This document shows, in pieces, positions 23,979 to 31,725 of a stretch of 34,500 nt of DNA; position 1 is the first letter of the stretch; every line of letters starts with the position of its first letter. The stretch is from Lachnospiraceae bacterium (lineage in GTDB: Bacteria > Bacillota > Clostridia > Lachnospirales > Lachnospiraceae): NCBI GenBank assembly GCA_017482945.1, contig JAFUMF010000084.1:1-34500 (forward strand), in the 5' to 3' direction. The translations under genes and the position numbers were made by a program. The notes beneath the pieces were generated by a model, which was not told where the DNA came from, ran no database searches, and saw nothing but the letters and a program-made list of their open reading frames with translations.

Positions 23979-26900
23979 ATGAAAAAGGAGAAAATGGGAA
24001 AGAACAAACGCCTGAGACGTGCGGCGGCAGTGGGATTTTGTGCGTATATGACGACGATGATGTCCTTACAGAGCATTGCCGGTGTGATCGGCGGGATTGA
24101 GAACGATTTGGGCGCAGGGATTTTGACGGAAGGTTCAACGGCTACTGCGTCCAATTCGGAATCGGTGTTCCGGATGAGATCCTTAAATACAGGCAATCTT
24201 TGGTCAGACTGGACCGGTGATCTTAGCTTTTTGAGTGGAGAAAAGGGAGATGGAACAAAGGAAAAGCCGTATCAGATCTCCACAAAAGCGCAGTTAATGG
24301 GACTTTCGGAGCTGGCAGCCAAAGGGATGATGATTGAGGAATCGGAGGGAACGTATCCGGGAGATTATGAGGGGGCTTATTTTGAGCTGACAAGAAATAT
24401 TGATCTGGGCGGCATGGAGTGGATGCCGATCGGATTTTACTGCAATGAAGCAGATTTCTTTACGGGAGAAGTGCGCCCATTTATTGGTCATTTTGATGGA
24501 AATGGGAAGACCGTGTCAAATTTCAGAATTTCGGAAACCGAGTGGAAGCATGTCGGGCTTTTCGGTGCAGCCAGGGATTCTGTGATAGAAAATCTTGTGG
24601 TGAAGCCAGGATATGTGATTTCGGCCGAGGAATATGCGGGAATTCTTGTGGGCAGAGCCGAAAATTGTGAGATCCGCGATGTGACGGTGAACGGAACGAT
24701 TAGAACATCAGGAACAGTTGGAGGAATTGCCGGAGAGATTTTGGACGGGACGGTCGTAGAAAACTGCACGGCGGACCATGTTGCCATGGATTCCGGGGAG
24801 GAAAAAGAGGTCTATGCCGGAGGAATCGCAGGAAAAGCGGCGGAATCCCTGATTGTGGACTGTATGGTGAATACAGGAGACAGTTATACTGCGAGGATCC
24901 AGGGAAATGGTTATGTTGGCGGAATTGTGGGATTTCAGAATGGAACCGATATTTTTAATGTCCATGTTATGGGAACCATCGGGGGAAGCGGATCCCAGTC
25001 CATCGGAGGAGTGACGGGAAAGTATGCGTCGGGAAAAATGAAGGTCGCACGGTTTGAGGGAACCATCGCAAGTTCCGGACTTGGAAGTCTGGCGAGGGAA
25101 GGAACCTTTATTGGAACCCACGACACAGGATTTCACTTCCGATATGGAACGGAATCAGGAGCAGATCTGGCGTATTTGTTTGCCGATACGGAGGCAAAAA
25201 TTGCCGCAGGAGTCTGTGGATCCGGAATTCCGGACGATAACAGTTTCGGGTATGACGCGCATATTGGATTCTGGCATGGAGGCGACAACTTTTTCACGCT
25301 GGTTCAGGGGCAGAATACAAAAGTGGAGACGGAGCAGTATTTTTATGAGGAACTGGAAGAAGGGATTCTCCATCTGATCGATTCAGAGGAATTTGCCAGA
25401 GAGTTTATTTGTATGCCGGATCATTTTGCGCCAAATGCAGTCGGTCGTCCGACAAGAGGATATTTGATTTCGGTTTTACAGATTGATACGGCGGCAAATG
25501 TGGAACATTACTATGATGTGGCATCGTTAACAGCAAAGGGAGAATCGGCATACAGCAAAACTCTGGATAAAGAAACGAGGGGCGCAGTTGCGGCTGGAGA
25601 TGTGGTGACGGTGGTCACGGCACCGAAGAATACGGAAGAGGAGAAGTACCAGATGGACGGAACTCCGACGTATACCGATTACCTGGGTGCCCGCGTGGCA
25701 ATGGAGTATCAGACTGGAGGAGCCTATACATTTGTGATGCCGGAACATGATACGGAAATCTCAGCCGTTTATGAAAAGGTCGCGGCTGATGTACGGGTGG
25801 TTCCTGAGGAATTTGCATTTCGTGTAGTCCAGGAGAGGCATGGAAACCGAAAGAATCCATCTGTGGTGACAGAGGTGAAAGATGCAAGCGGAAAGTTGAT
25901 CGCCAGGTATATAAGCGGTGAACTGGACGAGGGAACGACCGTCCAGGATGTGACGTTGGAAGCTGTAGTTGATAAAAACAATGATGTGGCAGACAGCAGA
26001 GTGTTATGGAGCGTGGATGACAGTGATCTTCTGCTCCTAAAGAAAAATGGAGATGAAGATAGCGAAGGCTATACGGCCATGAGTGCGTCTGTGGAGCTAA
26101 ATCTTCAGTCAGAGTTTTTCCAGAATATTATCAGAGATGCGGAAGCCTGGCAGGCGAATAACCAATACCGTTATCCTATCCCGGATACCGTTTACGGAAA
26201 CGGAACGCAGGGAGGATTGGCAGTGGTAACGGCAAAGACCAGACCGGCATCCAGCTTCGAGGGAAAACCTGCGGCAGCGAACTGCAAGATCCCGGTGACA
26301 TTTCAGATTAAGGACTTTACATATGTGGCCAGTGAGGGTGCAGAACTGGATAAAAAGACTCTGGAGTTTCTTGTGACAAGAAAGCTGACAGGAAACAGAA
26401 AATCTCCGGTAGAGACCATCACAGTTACCGAGCCGCAGACCTTATCAGCGACGTTTACGCCGGACTACTTTGATAAAAAGGATGTACGGTGGAGCGTTAG
26501 TGAAGATGCTTTGATTGTAGTAGATGGACTGGATAAGTCTGCCAGCGTGTCTGCATTTAAAGATGCAAAGTGGATCAAAGATATTATGGCATCGGATCGG
26601 GAGAAATATAAAAACGACTGGCGCACTGTGCAAAGCGGGAGTGGTGAGAAAAAAGCAACGGTGACCGTGATTGCGGAGGACATGCTGGGCCATAGTGAGT
26701 ATGCGGTCTGTGATGTGACGGTGAAATTTGAGACCGTGGACAAAACCTATCTTTACAGTGGCGGAGGTGGAAGCGCTTCGGGCGGCGGAAGTTCGTCAGG
26801 GGGAGGATCATCCGGTGGCGGAAGTTCCTCTAAGACGGGTGCATTGTCGGCGAATTCCGGTGGTCCTGGGTCTGTTTTCGGAAGCGTGACTGGTATCTGG

Positions 26901-27317
26901 GAGATGGCTGACAATGAACTCTGGACCTTTGCTTCTGCTGGAAGAAGATATTGTGGTCAATGGGCTTATATTTACAATCCGTATGCAGTAGACGGACAGA
27001 GCAGCGTGGATTGGTTTAAGTTTGATGAAAATGGCTACATGCAGACTGGATGGCAGATGGACGTGGATGGGAATGTGTATTATCTGTGGCCGGAGAAAGA
27101 TGGTACCCAAGGACATATGGTGACCGGATGGAACTGGATTTTGGGCGAGGATGGAAAAGAGAGATGTTACTACTTTAACACAGTATCCGATGGTACAAGA
27201 GGGCGCCTTTATAGAGATGAAGAAACACCGGATGGCTATCAGGTGAATATGAGCGGCGCATGGGTCCTTGATGGTGTGGAGCAGGTAAGAGAAAACAAGT
27301 TGGCAGCAGGCCGATAA
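23979..27317 (+). CDS. large exported protein with GLUG-like repeats and C-terminal cell-wall-binding repeats
   Basis: This is a 1112-residue surface protein. A basic, hydrophobic N-terminus (RLRRAAAVGFCAYMTTMMSLQSIAG) is a likely signal. Around residues 100-370 lie GLUG-type segments (YAGILVGRAENCEIRDVTVNG, VGGIAGEI, AGGIAGKAAES, VGGIVGFQNG, IGGVTGKYASG), typical of a right-handed beta-helix in adhesins. Several Ig-like beta domains follow. A Gly/Ser linker (nt 26755-26870) leads to choline-binding-type repeats (WFKFDENGYMQTGWQ, GHMVTGWNWI), which hold proteins to wall polymers without sortase. The ATG at 23979 has AAGGAGG 8 bases upstream. The C-terminal repeats share motifs with the protein at 28086. 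An adhesin or matrix role is likely, ligand unknown. Confidence 0.78.
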   Translation: MKKEKMGKNKRLRRAAAVGFCAYMTTMMSLQSIAGVIGGIENDLGAGILTEGSTATASNSESVFRMRSLNTGNLWSDWTGDLSFLSGEKGDGTKEKPYQISTKAQLMGLSELAAKGMMIEESEGTYPGDYEGAYFELTRNIDLGGMEWMPIGFYCNEADFFTGEVRPFIGHFDGNGKTVSNFRISETEWKHVGLFGAARDSVIENLVVKPGYVISAEEYAGILVGRAENCEIRDVTVNGTIRTSGTVGGIAGEILDGTVVENCTADHVAMDSGEEKEVYAGGIAGKAAESLIVDCMVNTGDSYTARIQGNGYVGGIVGFQNGTDIFNVHVMGTIGGSGSQSIGGVTGKYASGKMKVARFEGTIASSGLGSLAREGTFIGTHDTGFHFRYGTESGADLAYLFADTEAKIAAGVCGSGIPDDNSFGYDAHIGFWHGGDNFFTLVQGQNTKVETEQYFYEELEEGILHLIDSEEFAREFICMPDHFAPNAVGRPTRGYLISVLQIDTAANVEHYYDVASLTAKGESAYSKTLDKETRGAVAAGDVVTVVTAPKNTEEEKYQMDGTPTYTDYLGARVAMEYQTGGAYTFVMPEHDTEISAVYEKVAADVRVVPEEFAFRVVQERHGNRKNPSVVTEVKDASGKLIARYISGELDEGTTVQDVTLEAVVDKNNDVADSRVLWSVDDSDLLLLKKNGDEDSEGYTAMSASVELNLQSEFFQNIIRDAEAWQANNQYRYPIPDTVYGNGTQGGLAVVTAKTRPASSFEGKPAAANCKIPVTFQIKDFTYVASEGAELDKKTLEFLVTRKLTGNRKSPVETITVTEPQTLSATFTPDYFDKKDVRWSVSEDALIVVDGLDKSASVSAFKDAKWIKDIMASDREKYKNDWRTVQSGSGEKKATVTVIAEDMLGHSEYAVCDVTVKFETVDKTYLYSGGGGSASGGGSSSGGGSSGGGSSSKTGALSANSGGPGSVFGSVTGIWEMADNELWTFASAGRRYCGQWAYIYNPYAVDGQSSVDWFKFDENGYMQTGWQMDVDGNVYYLWPEKDGTQGHMVTGWNWILGEDGKERCYYFNTVSDGTRGRLYRDEETPDGYQVNMSGAWVLDGVEQVRENKLAAGR

Positions 27318-27353
27318 GAGGCATGAGATATAAAATAAATTCAAGAAAGGAGA

Positions 27354-27387
27354 GCAGGATACAATGAAATTAGCTGCAGTATCCTGT
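27354..27387 (+). promoter_or_regulatory. hairpin that loops out the leader-peptide start codon
   Basis: CAGGATAC (27355-27362) and GTATCCTG (27379-27386) are perfectly complementary, with one more G-U pair outside. The loop carries the ATG of the 15-codon leader at 27364, and the AAAGGAG site (27346-27352) lies one base before the stem. It could control initiation or mRNA stability. Confidence 0.55.
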
Positions 27388-27411
27388 AAAAAGAACGATG
27401 AAGAAAAATAA
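27364..27411 (+). CDS. short leader ORF overlapping the TasA-like gene
   Basis: A 15-codon frame encoding MKLAAVSCKKNDEEK has an ideal AAAGGAG site 11 bases before its ATG. The TasA-like gene that follows has no good site of its own. The leader's last 14 bases overlap the first codons of that gene in a different frame, so a ribosome ending at 27411 could restart at 27398. Translation of the peptide is inferred; it has no recognisable function and is too short for coding statistics. Confidence 0.45.
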   Translation: MKLAAVSCKKNDEEK

Positions 27412-28018
27412 GATCGCAATGTTAGCACTGTGTGGAATTCTGGCGTGTGGAGGAGCAGTAGGAGGCGCATATGCTCTTTATACCGGTTATTCAGAAACGA
27501 CAGAAAACCAGTTCACGATCAAAGCCGGTAAATTGGATGAGACCAACAGCGACAAGGTCGGCGTGATTGAAGAGGATCTGTGGGATAAAACAAATGCAGA
27601 GGATATGATGCCGAATCAGGAAGTTGCGAAGAATCCGAAATTTATTTCCAATGCAGAATACGAAGCATGGTGCATCATGAAAGTAGCGGTTCCGGCAGAG
27701 ACGATGAAAATTGGCGGTGAGGAGACCGCAAGTGTTTACGATATGGTGTCTCTGGAGGGTCTGGATACCACAAACTGGACGTTATTAAAAGAGCAGAAGT
27801 CTGATACGGCTGGTACAGATTCCGTGTATTACTATGGCTATAATACAACAATTTCAAAGGGAGAATCTACGTCTGAATTATTTACATCCATTAAGGTCCC
27901 GGATATTTCAGAGTTGGAATCCAACGTGTCCGATACCGTTGATGTGTCTGCACAAATTGTTCAGGCAGAGGGTTATGAAACGATTGCAGAGGCATTTGCT
28001 GTGTTAGGAATTCAGTAA
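27398..28018 (+). CDS. TasA/camelysin-like protein with SipW-type signal peptide
   Basis: This is a 206-residue exported protein. The N-terminus MKKNKIAMLALCGILACGGA, then VGGAYALYTGYSETTENQFTIKAG, follows the pattern of SipW-dependent signal peptides: a hydrophobic core, AYALYT-like cleavage zone, then S/T-E-x-x-x-N-x-F. In Bacillus such proteins (TasA, TapA) are cleaved by SipW and form biofilm fibres; a SipW-type peptidase is encoded 2 kb downstream. The body has the layered beta pattern expected for camelysin/TasA folds (EYEAWCIMKVAVP, SVYYYGYNTTISKGEST, LFTSIKVPDISEL, SAQIVQAEG). It is single-domain, with no wall anchor, so it is the best candidate for a secreted fibre subunit. Its own binding site is weak. 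Confidence 0.8.
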   Translation: MKKNKIAMLALCGILACGGAVGGAYALYTGYSETTENQFTIKAGKLDETNSDKVGVIEEDLWDKTNAEDMMPNQEVAKNPKFISNAEYEAWCIMKVAVPAETMKIGGEETASVYDMVSLEGLDTTNWTLLKEQKSDTAGTDSVYYYGYNTTISKGESTSELFTSIKVPDISELESNVSDTVDVSAQIVQAEGYETIAEAFAVLGIQ

Positions 28019-28040
28019 TCTGCAGTCAGGAGAATTGGTC

Positions 28041-28067
28041 ATGCTCCCCATATTGCGTGGGGAGCAT
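28041..28067 (+). terminator. intercistronic hairpin after the TasA-like gene
   Basis: ATGCTCCCCA (28041-28050) and TGGGGAGCAT (28058-28067) form a perfect 10-pair stem with a 7-base loop. The tail ATTTAGA has too few T residues for an efficient terminator, so it is more likely a partial attenuator or mRNA-stabilising stem that leaves the TasA-like message in excess. Confidence 0.5.
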
Positions 28068-28085
28068 ATTTAGAAGGGAGCGGGC

Positions 28086-29681
28086 ATGGGAAATCGGATT
28101 GTGAAAAAGGGAGTTCTATTTATGGTCATGAGTATGCTTCTGTTTCTGGTATTCTCATTTCCGATAGAAGCGGCAGTAAAAACGGGTGGAATCGAAATCG
28201 AATTGAAATGTTATGAAGATAATCTTGACGGAAGCAGAAGTGAATTTAAAGAATTACCGGATCTGATGCCAAAGGAACAGATTTCCTACGTGATTGCGGT
28301 GGAAAATAAAGGCGAAGATGCGTGGATCAGAGTTCATATTTCCTATGATGTGTTAAATGGGGATGGAGAAGATGCGCTTGTAGATGATGGATGGCTCTTT
28401 GGTATCCATGAAAATTGGGTAAAAAGAGGAGAATATTGGTATTACACGAAACCGCTGTCTAAGGGAAGTGCTGTGGATTTTTGTAAGGGAATTCAGGTGC
28501 CGGATTTTACAGATTTGCCGGAAGGACTGGCGTTTAAGATCATTTCAAAGGCAGAGGCAGTGCAGGCAGCTCATGTTTCCCTTGATTTTCAATCGGAAGA
28601 TCCATTCTCTGGTATTTTGATTGAAGGAAGGTCAGAACATGGAGATGTCGGCGGAGAAACAGCATCGGGATTTGCAGTTCGTTATGAAAATGGAGCTGAC
28701 ACAATCGTAAAAGCTGACGATTTATTTACGAAAAAAGAAGAGATCATGCCTGGAGATGTTTGGAAGGATACGATCATCATTCAGAATTCTAATTCATGGC
28801 CGATACAGGTGAGTATAAAAGAAGAAGGAAATCAGGTTGACGATTTATTATTGAAATCATTACATTTGACGATTCTTAGAAACGGCAAAGAGATTTATGA
28901 TGGTCCGTTTGCAGATAATGCCTTGGAGAATGGGATTTTACTTGGAGAATTTCTGGGAAATTCTAAGGAGAAGCTGGATGTGGAGTTATCACTCCCTGAG
29001 GAGTCAAAAAACGAGACTGCCTTTCGGAGTATTGATATTGTACTGGTGTGTTCTGCGGGACGTGTGAAGCAGAAATTGGATGAGGAGTTTATTTACTCGG
29101 AAGAAAAAGTGGATACGGTACAACGGATGTATCAATATCCGGATCCATCGGTAAGTGAGGGATATGGCGGTGGCTTCTGGAAGCTGGTCAATGAGGAACA
29201 ACACCGATGGGAGTATTATTTTGAAAATGGAAGTAAGGCGAAAAATGGGTGGATATATGTGTGGAATCCATATTCGCCGGATGAAGATAAAAATAACTGG
29301 TTTTGTTTCAATGAAAATGGAATCATGCAGTACGGATGGATCCGAACAGAAAATGGCAACTGGTATTTCTGCCATGAGAAATCGGACGGAAATCTGGGGA
29401 AATTAAAGAAGGGCTGGCACCATGACCAGGATGACAAGCGGGATTATTATCTGGATCCTGTAACTGGAATTATGCAAAGTGGCTGGAGAAGGATCGAGGG
29501 AAAATTTTATTATTTTACACCGCTGGAACTGACAAAGAGACAGAACTGGTTTTGGAATACAGAAATTGGAAGATGGCTATATGATTTTCTCGGATATCGC
29601 ACCTACGGTTCTATGTATAAAGGAGAAAAAACGCCAGATGGTTATTATGTAGATGAAGACGGAGTATGGAATGGAAGATAG
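28086..29681 (+). CDS. exported chimera: TasA-like domain plus C-terminal cell-wall-binding repeats
   Basis: This is a 531-residue surface protein. A signal peptide (KKGVLFMVMSMLLFLVFSF, cleavage near PIEAA) precedes a domain that resembles the upstream TasA-like protein: PKEQISYVIAVENKGEDAW, YWYYTKPLSKGSAVDFCKGI, QVPDF and KAEAVQA line up with matching stretches of that protein. A second beta domain (residues about 215-345: LFTKKEEIMPGDVWKDTIIIQ, LHLTILRNGKEIYDG, LDVELSLPEE) is the type seen in SpaA-linked clostridial surface proteins. The last 170 residues are aromatic cell-wall-binding repeats (NWFCFNENGIMQYGW, MQSGWRRIEGKFYYF). It may anchor or nucleate TasA-like fibres on the wall, as TapA does in Bacillus; that role is inference. 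Its stop overlaps the sipW start by 11 bases. Confidence 0.78.
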   Translation: MGNRIVKKGVLFMVMSMLLFLVFSFPIEAAVKTGGIEIELKCYEDNLDGSRSEFKELPDLMPKEQISYVIAVENKGEDAWIRVHISYDVLNGDGEDALVDDGWLFGIHENWVKRGEYWYYTKPLSKGSAVDFCKGIQVPDFTDLPEGLAFKIISKAEAVQAAHVSLDFQSEDPFSGILIEGRSEHGDVGGETASGFAVRYENGADTIVKADDLFTKKEEIMPGDVWKDTIIIQNSNSWPIQVSIKEEGNQVDDLLLKSLHLTILRNGKEIYDGPFADNALENGILLGEFLGNSKEKLDVELSLPEESKNETAFRSIDIVLVCSAGRVKQKLDEEFIYSEEKVDTVQRMYQYPDPSVSEGYGGGFWKLVNEEQHRWEYYFENGSKAKNGWIYVWNPYSPDEDKNNWFCFNENGIMQYGWIRTENGNWYFCHEKSDGNLGKLKKGWHHDQDDKRDYYLDPVTGIMQSGWRRIEGKFYYFTPLELTKRQNWFWNTEIGRWLYDFLGYRTYGSMYKGEKTPDGYYVDEDGVWNGR

Positions 29682-30186
29682 ACGAGGACAAAAGTTCTGC
29701 GGGAAAAGTCAGGCATGGAAGACGACTGTAAATATCATCACGGCAGTTTTCATAGTTCTGTTTTTCGGAATATGGATGATCACAAGGATTGGATATGAGC
29801 CTTATCATATTTTGACCGGCTCCATGGAACCAACGCTGTCAGCCGGAGAGATTGTATTGGTTGATACCAATGACAAGAATGTAGAGGTCGGAGATGTGGC
29901 GGCGTTTTGGATCGGAGAAAATGTAGTGATCCACCGGATTCAGAAAATACTGCCGGATGGTACCTATATTACAAAAGGCGATGCAAACATTACAGATGAT
30001 TTTAATCCTGTAAAAGAAAAGGAGATCATTGGAACAATGGTGATCAATCTGAATGCAGCAAGTTGGTGCTGGGAATTACTGGTATCTAAAAACAAATATT
30101 TTATGATCGTATGTTTGATGGGATTGAATGTTGTTACAGAACTATATGCAACTAAGAATGGAGAGATGGAGAGTGAAGATACATAA
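29671..30186 (+). CDS. sipW: SipW-type (ER-type) signal peptidase I
   Basis: This is a 171-residue membrane protease of the S26B branch. The catalytic serine is Ser51 in LTGSMEPTLSAGE. The general base is His88 in NVVIHRI instead of the lysine used by ordinary bacterial signal peptidases, and the aspartates follow in YITKGDANITDDFNPV, exactly the SipW pattern. One membrane helix lies before the active site (residues about 20-38) and another near the C-terminus. The ATG at 29671 is preferred, with GGAG 6 bases upstream inside the end of the previous gene; an ATG at 29653 lacks a site. It overlaps both neighbours. It should cleave the two SipW-type leaders encoded here. It could be called sipW-like only, since Bacillus SipW also has regulatory activity. 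Confidence 0.9.
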   Translation: MEDRRGQKFCGKSQAWKTTVNIITAVFIVLFFGIWMITRIGYEPYHILTGSMEPTLSAGEIVLVDTNDKNVEVGDVAAFWIGENVVIHRIQKILPDGTYITKGDANITDDFNPVKEKEIIGTMVINLNAASWCWELLVSKNKYFMIVCLMGLNVVTELYATKNGEMESEDT

Positions 30187-31711
30187 AAAAATCGTCATGT
30201 TCATAGAGTCATTGCTTTGTGTTGTTCTAATGTGTCATACGGCACAGGCTGCATATTTTGGACATACAGAGAGTGTACAAAATCAGATCCATCTGCCAGA
30301 AGTGGGGAATGGGCACAGAGTAAGCTTTCAGTTAAATGGCGGCCAATGGGCCGAAGGCTTCATACCGCCGGAAAACAGGGAATTAGAAACGGAGTTGGTA
30401 CTCCCAACGGTAGAGCATATCACCAGAGAGGGATATGCATTTATGGGCTGGTATCTGGAGGAGGACTTTTCCGGCGAAGTTCAGACTGTTTGTCCAATCA
30501 CTCAAAAAACGGGTGTTGTCTATTATGCGAAATGGCGTGGTAATGCTTATATACTTCGGGGTGTTGAATTTAACGAAGCAGTAAAGACATTGGCAAACGG
30601 AACAACAACCAGTTATGACACAATGGATTCAGTAATTCTGGATATACAGTGGGCAGAAGCGATCCCGGATGGTGTGGAAACAGCGATTGTTTCGAATACA
30701 GAAAAAAGTGATCATCTGATAAAGGCATATTTTGAAAGTACATCAGGAACGGTTTATTTGGTAAATGTAGATGATGTGCCGGTCTATTTAGATCCTGATT
30801 GTTCTTACATGTTTCATAAATTTAGTGCCATGACCAATGTGGATATGAGCAGGTTTATCATGGAGCAGGTTACTGATATGAGTTGGATGTTCTGCTATTG
30901 CAGGGGACTGATAAATTTCAGTCTCACCAATCTTGACACCAGTAATGTTACGACACTTCAGTGTCTTTTTGCGTACTGCAGTTATCTGAAAACCGTGGAT
31001 TTAAGTGGATGGGATACCAGAAAGGTTGAAAACATGTCCTCCATGTTTGTTACATGCAGTGTTTTGGAACGCGTAAATCTGGATGGCTGGAGTGGAGACA
31101 GTGTAAAGGAAATGAGAAGTACCTTCAGTCAGTGTTATTGCCTTGAGGATCTGGATATCGGGCATTGGAATACTCCGAATCTGGAAGATCTTTACTATAC
31201 ATTTAACGGATGTGGAACGTTTAAGAACCTGGACCTCAGTGGATGGGATACCAGTAAAGTAACAACTATGCAGAGAATGTTCAATGAATGCATACAGTTG
31301 TCGACATTAAACATTAGCAGCTGGGATACCGGAAACTGTACGAATATGCGCAATATGTTCCAGAACTGCTACAAGCTTACGGAAATACGGATGGACCAAT
31401 ATGATATGTCAGCCGCTGCATCAGCAAAGGGTGGAATGATGTACCGGGCAGCCCGGACAACAAAAGCCTGTACCGTTTACTGTACGGAAGAGACAGAAAC
31501 TGCACTTTTAAGCGGAACATCCATTACATCCAGTTATTTTACTTTTGTGCGTCCTACATCAACGGCATCTCTGACACTTTATGATGCGGAGGCGGAAGAA
31601 GAGATAATACAGCAGCAAATTGCCAGTGACAGCAATGCTGATTGGGAAATAGCAACGCTCAGTAATGCGATAGAGAATATCGCCAGCGACAGCAATGCGC
31701 AGGCAGAATAA
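30173..31711 (+). CDS. BspA-like (DUF285) leucine-rich-type repeat protein with SipW-type leader
   Basis: This is a 512-residue exported protein. The N-terminus (KIHKKIVMFIESLLCVVLMC, then HTAQAAYFGHTESVQNQIHL) resembles SipW-dependent leaders (AYFxxTES). An InlB B-repeat/Flg_new-like segment follows (RVSFQLNGGQW...GYAFMGWYLEEDFSGE...VVYYAKW). Residues about 220-415 hold seven tandem DUF285/BspA-like repeats with the frame W/L-DTSxVTTMxxMFxxCxxL. The tail is Ala/Ser/Asp/Asn-rich, with ASDSNA twice. BspA-family proteins often bind host proteins or other bacteria. The GTG at 30173 is preferred (GGAGA just upstream and a clean signal peptide), overlapping the sipW stop by 14 bases; the frame could begin at 30128 or 30158. 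Confidence 0.8.
   Translation: MKIHKKIVMFIESLLCVVLMCHTAQAAYFGHTESVQNQIHLPEVGNGHRVSFQLNGGQWAEGFIPPENRELETELVLPTVEHITREGYAFMGWYLEEDFSGEVQTVCPITQKTGVVYYAKWRGNAYILRGVEFNEAVKTLANGTTTSYDTMDSVILDIQWAEAIPDGVETAIVSNTEKSDHLIKAYFESTSGTVYLVNVDDVPVYLDPDCSYMFHKFSAMTNVDMSRFIMEQVTDMSWMFCYCRGLINFSLTNLDTSNVTTLQCLFAYCSYLKTVDLSGWDTRKVENMSSMFVTCSVLERVNLDGWSGDSVKEMRSTFSQCYCLEDLDIGHWNTPNLEDLYYTFNGCGTFKNLDLSGWDTSKVTTMQRMFNECIQLSTLNISSWDTGNCTNMRNMFQNCYKLTEIRMDQYDMSAAASAKGGMMYRAARTTKACTVYCTEETETALLSGTSITSSYFTFVRPTSTASLTLYDAEAEEEIIQQQIASDSNADWEIATLSNAIENIASDSNAQAE
30845..31410 (+). repeat. seven DUF285 (BspA-like) protein repeats
   Basis: Tandem units of about 24-26 codons share the pattern Met/Thr-Phe-x-x-Cys-x-x-Leu followed by Leu/Asn-x-x-x-W/L-D-T-S. 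The cysteine recurs in each unit (FCYCRGL, FAYCSYL, FVTCSVL, FSQCYCL, FNGCGTF, FNECIQL, FQNCYKL). Units differ at the DNA level, so they are old rather than recently amplified. Confidence 0.8.
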
Positions 31712-31725
31712 AAAGGGGATAGGAT

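Noticed and set aside
26890..29681. Clostridial toxin or phage lysin suggested by wall-binding repeats
   Set aside because: No glucosyltransferase, amidase or other catalytic domain is seen; the repeats are on GLUG-like and TasA-like proteins.
30845..31410. CRISPR-like array suggested by regular repeats
   Set aside because: Spacing is regular only at the protein level; units diverge in DNA and code for DUF285 repeats. No CRISPR array or cas gene is in the window.
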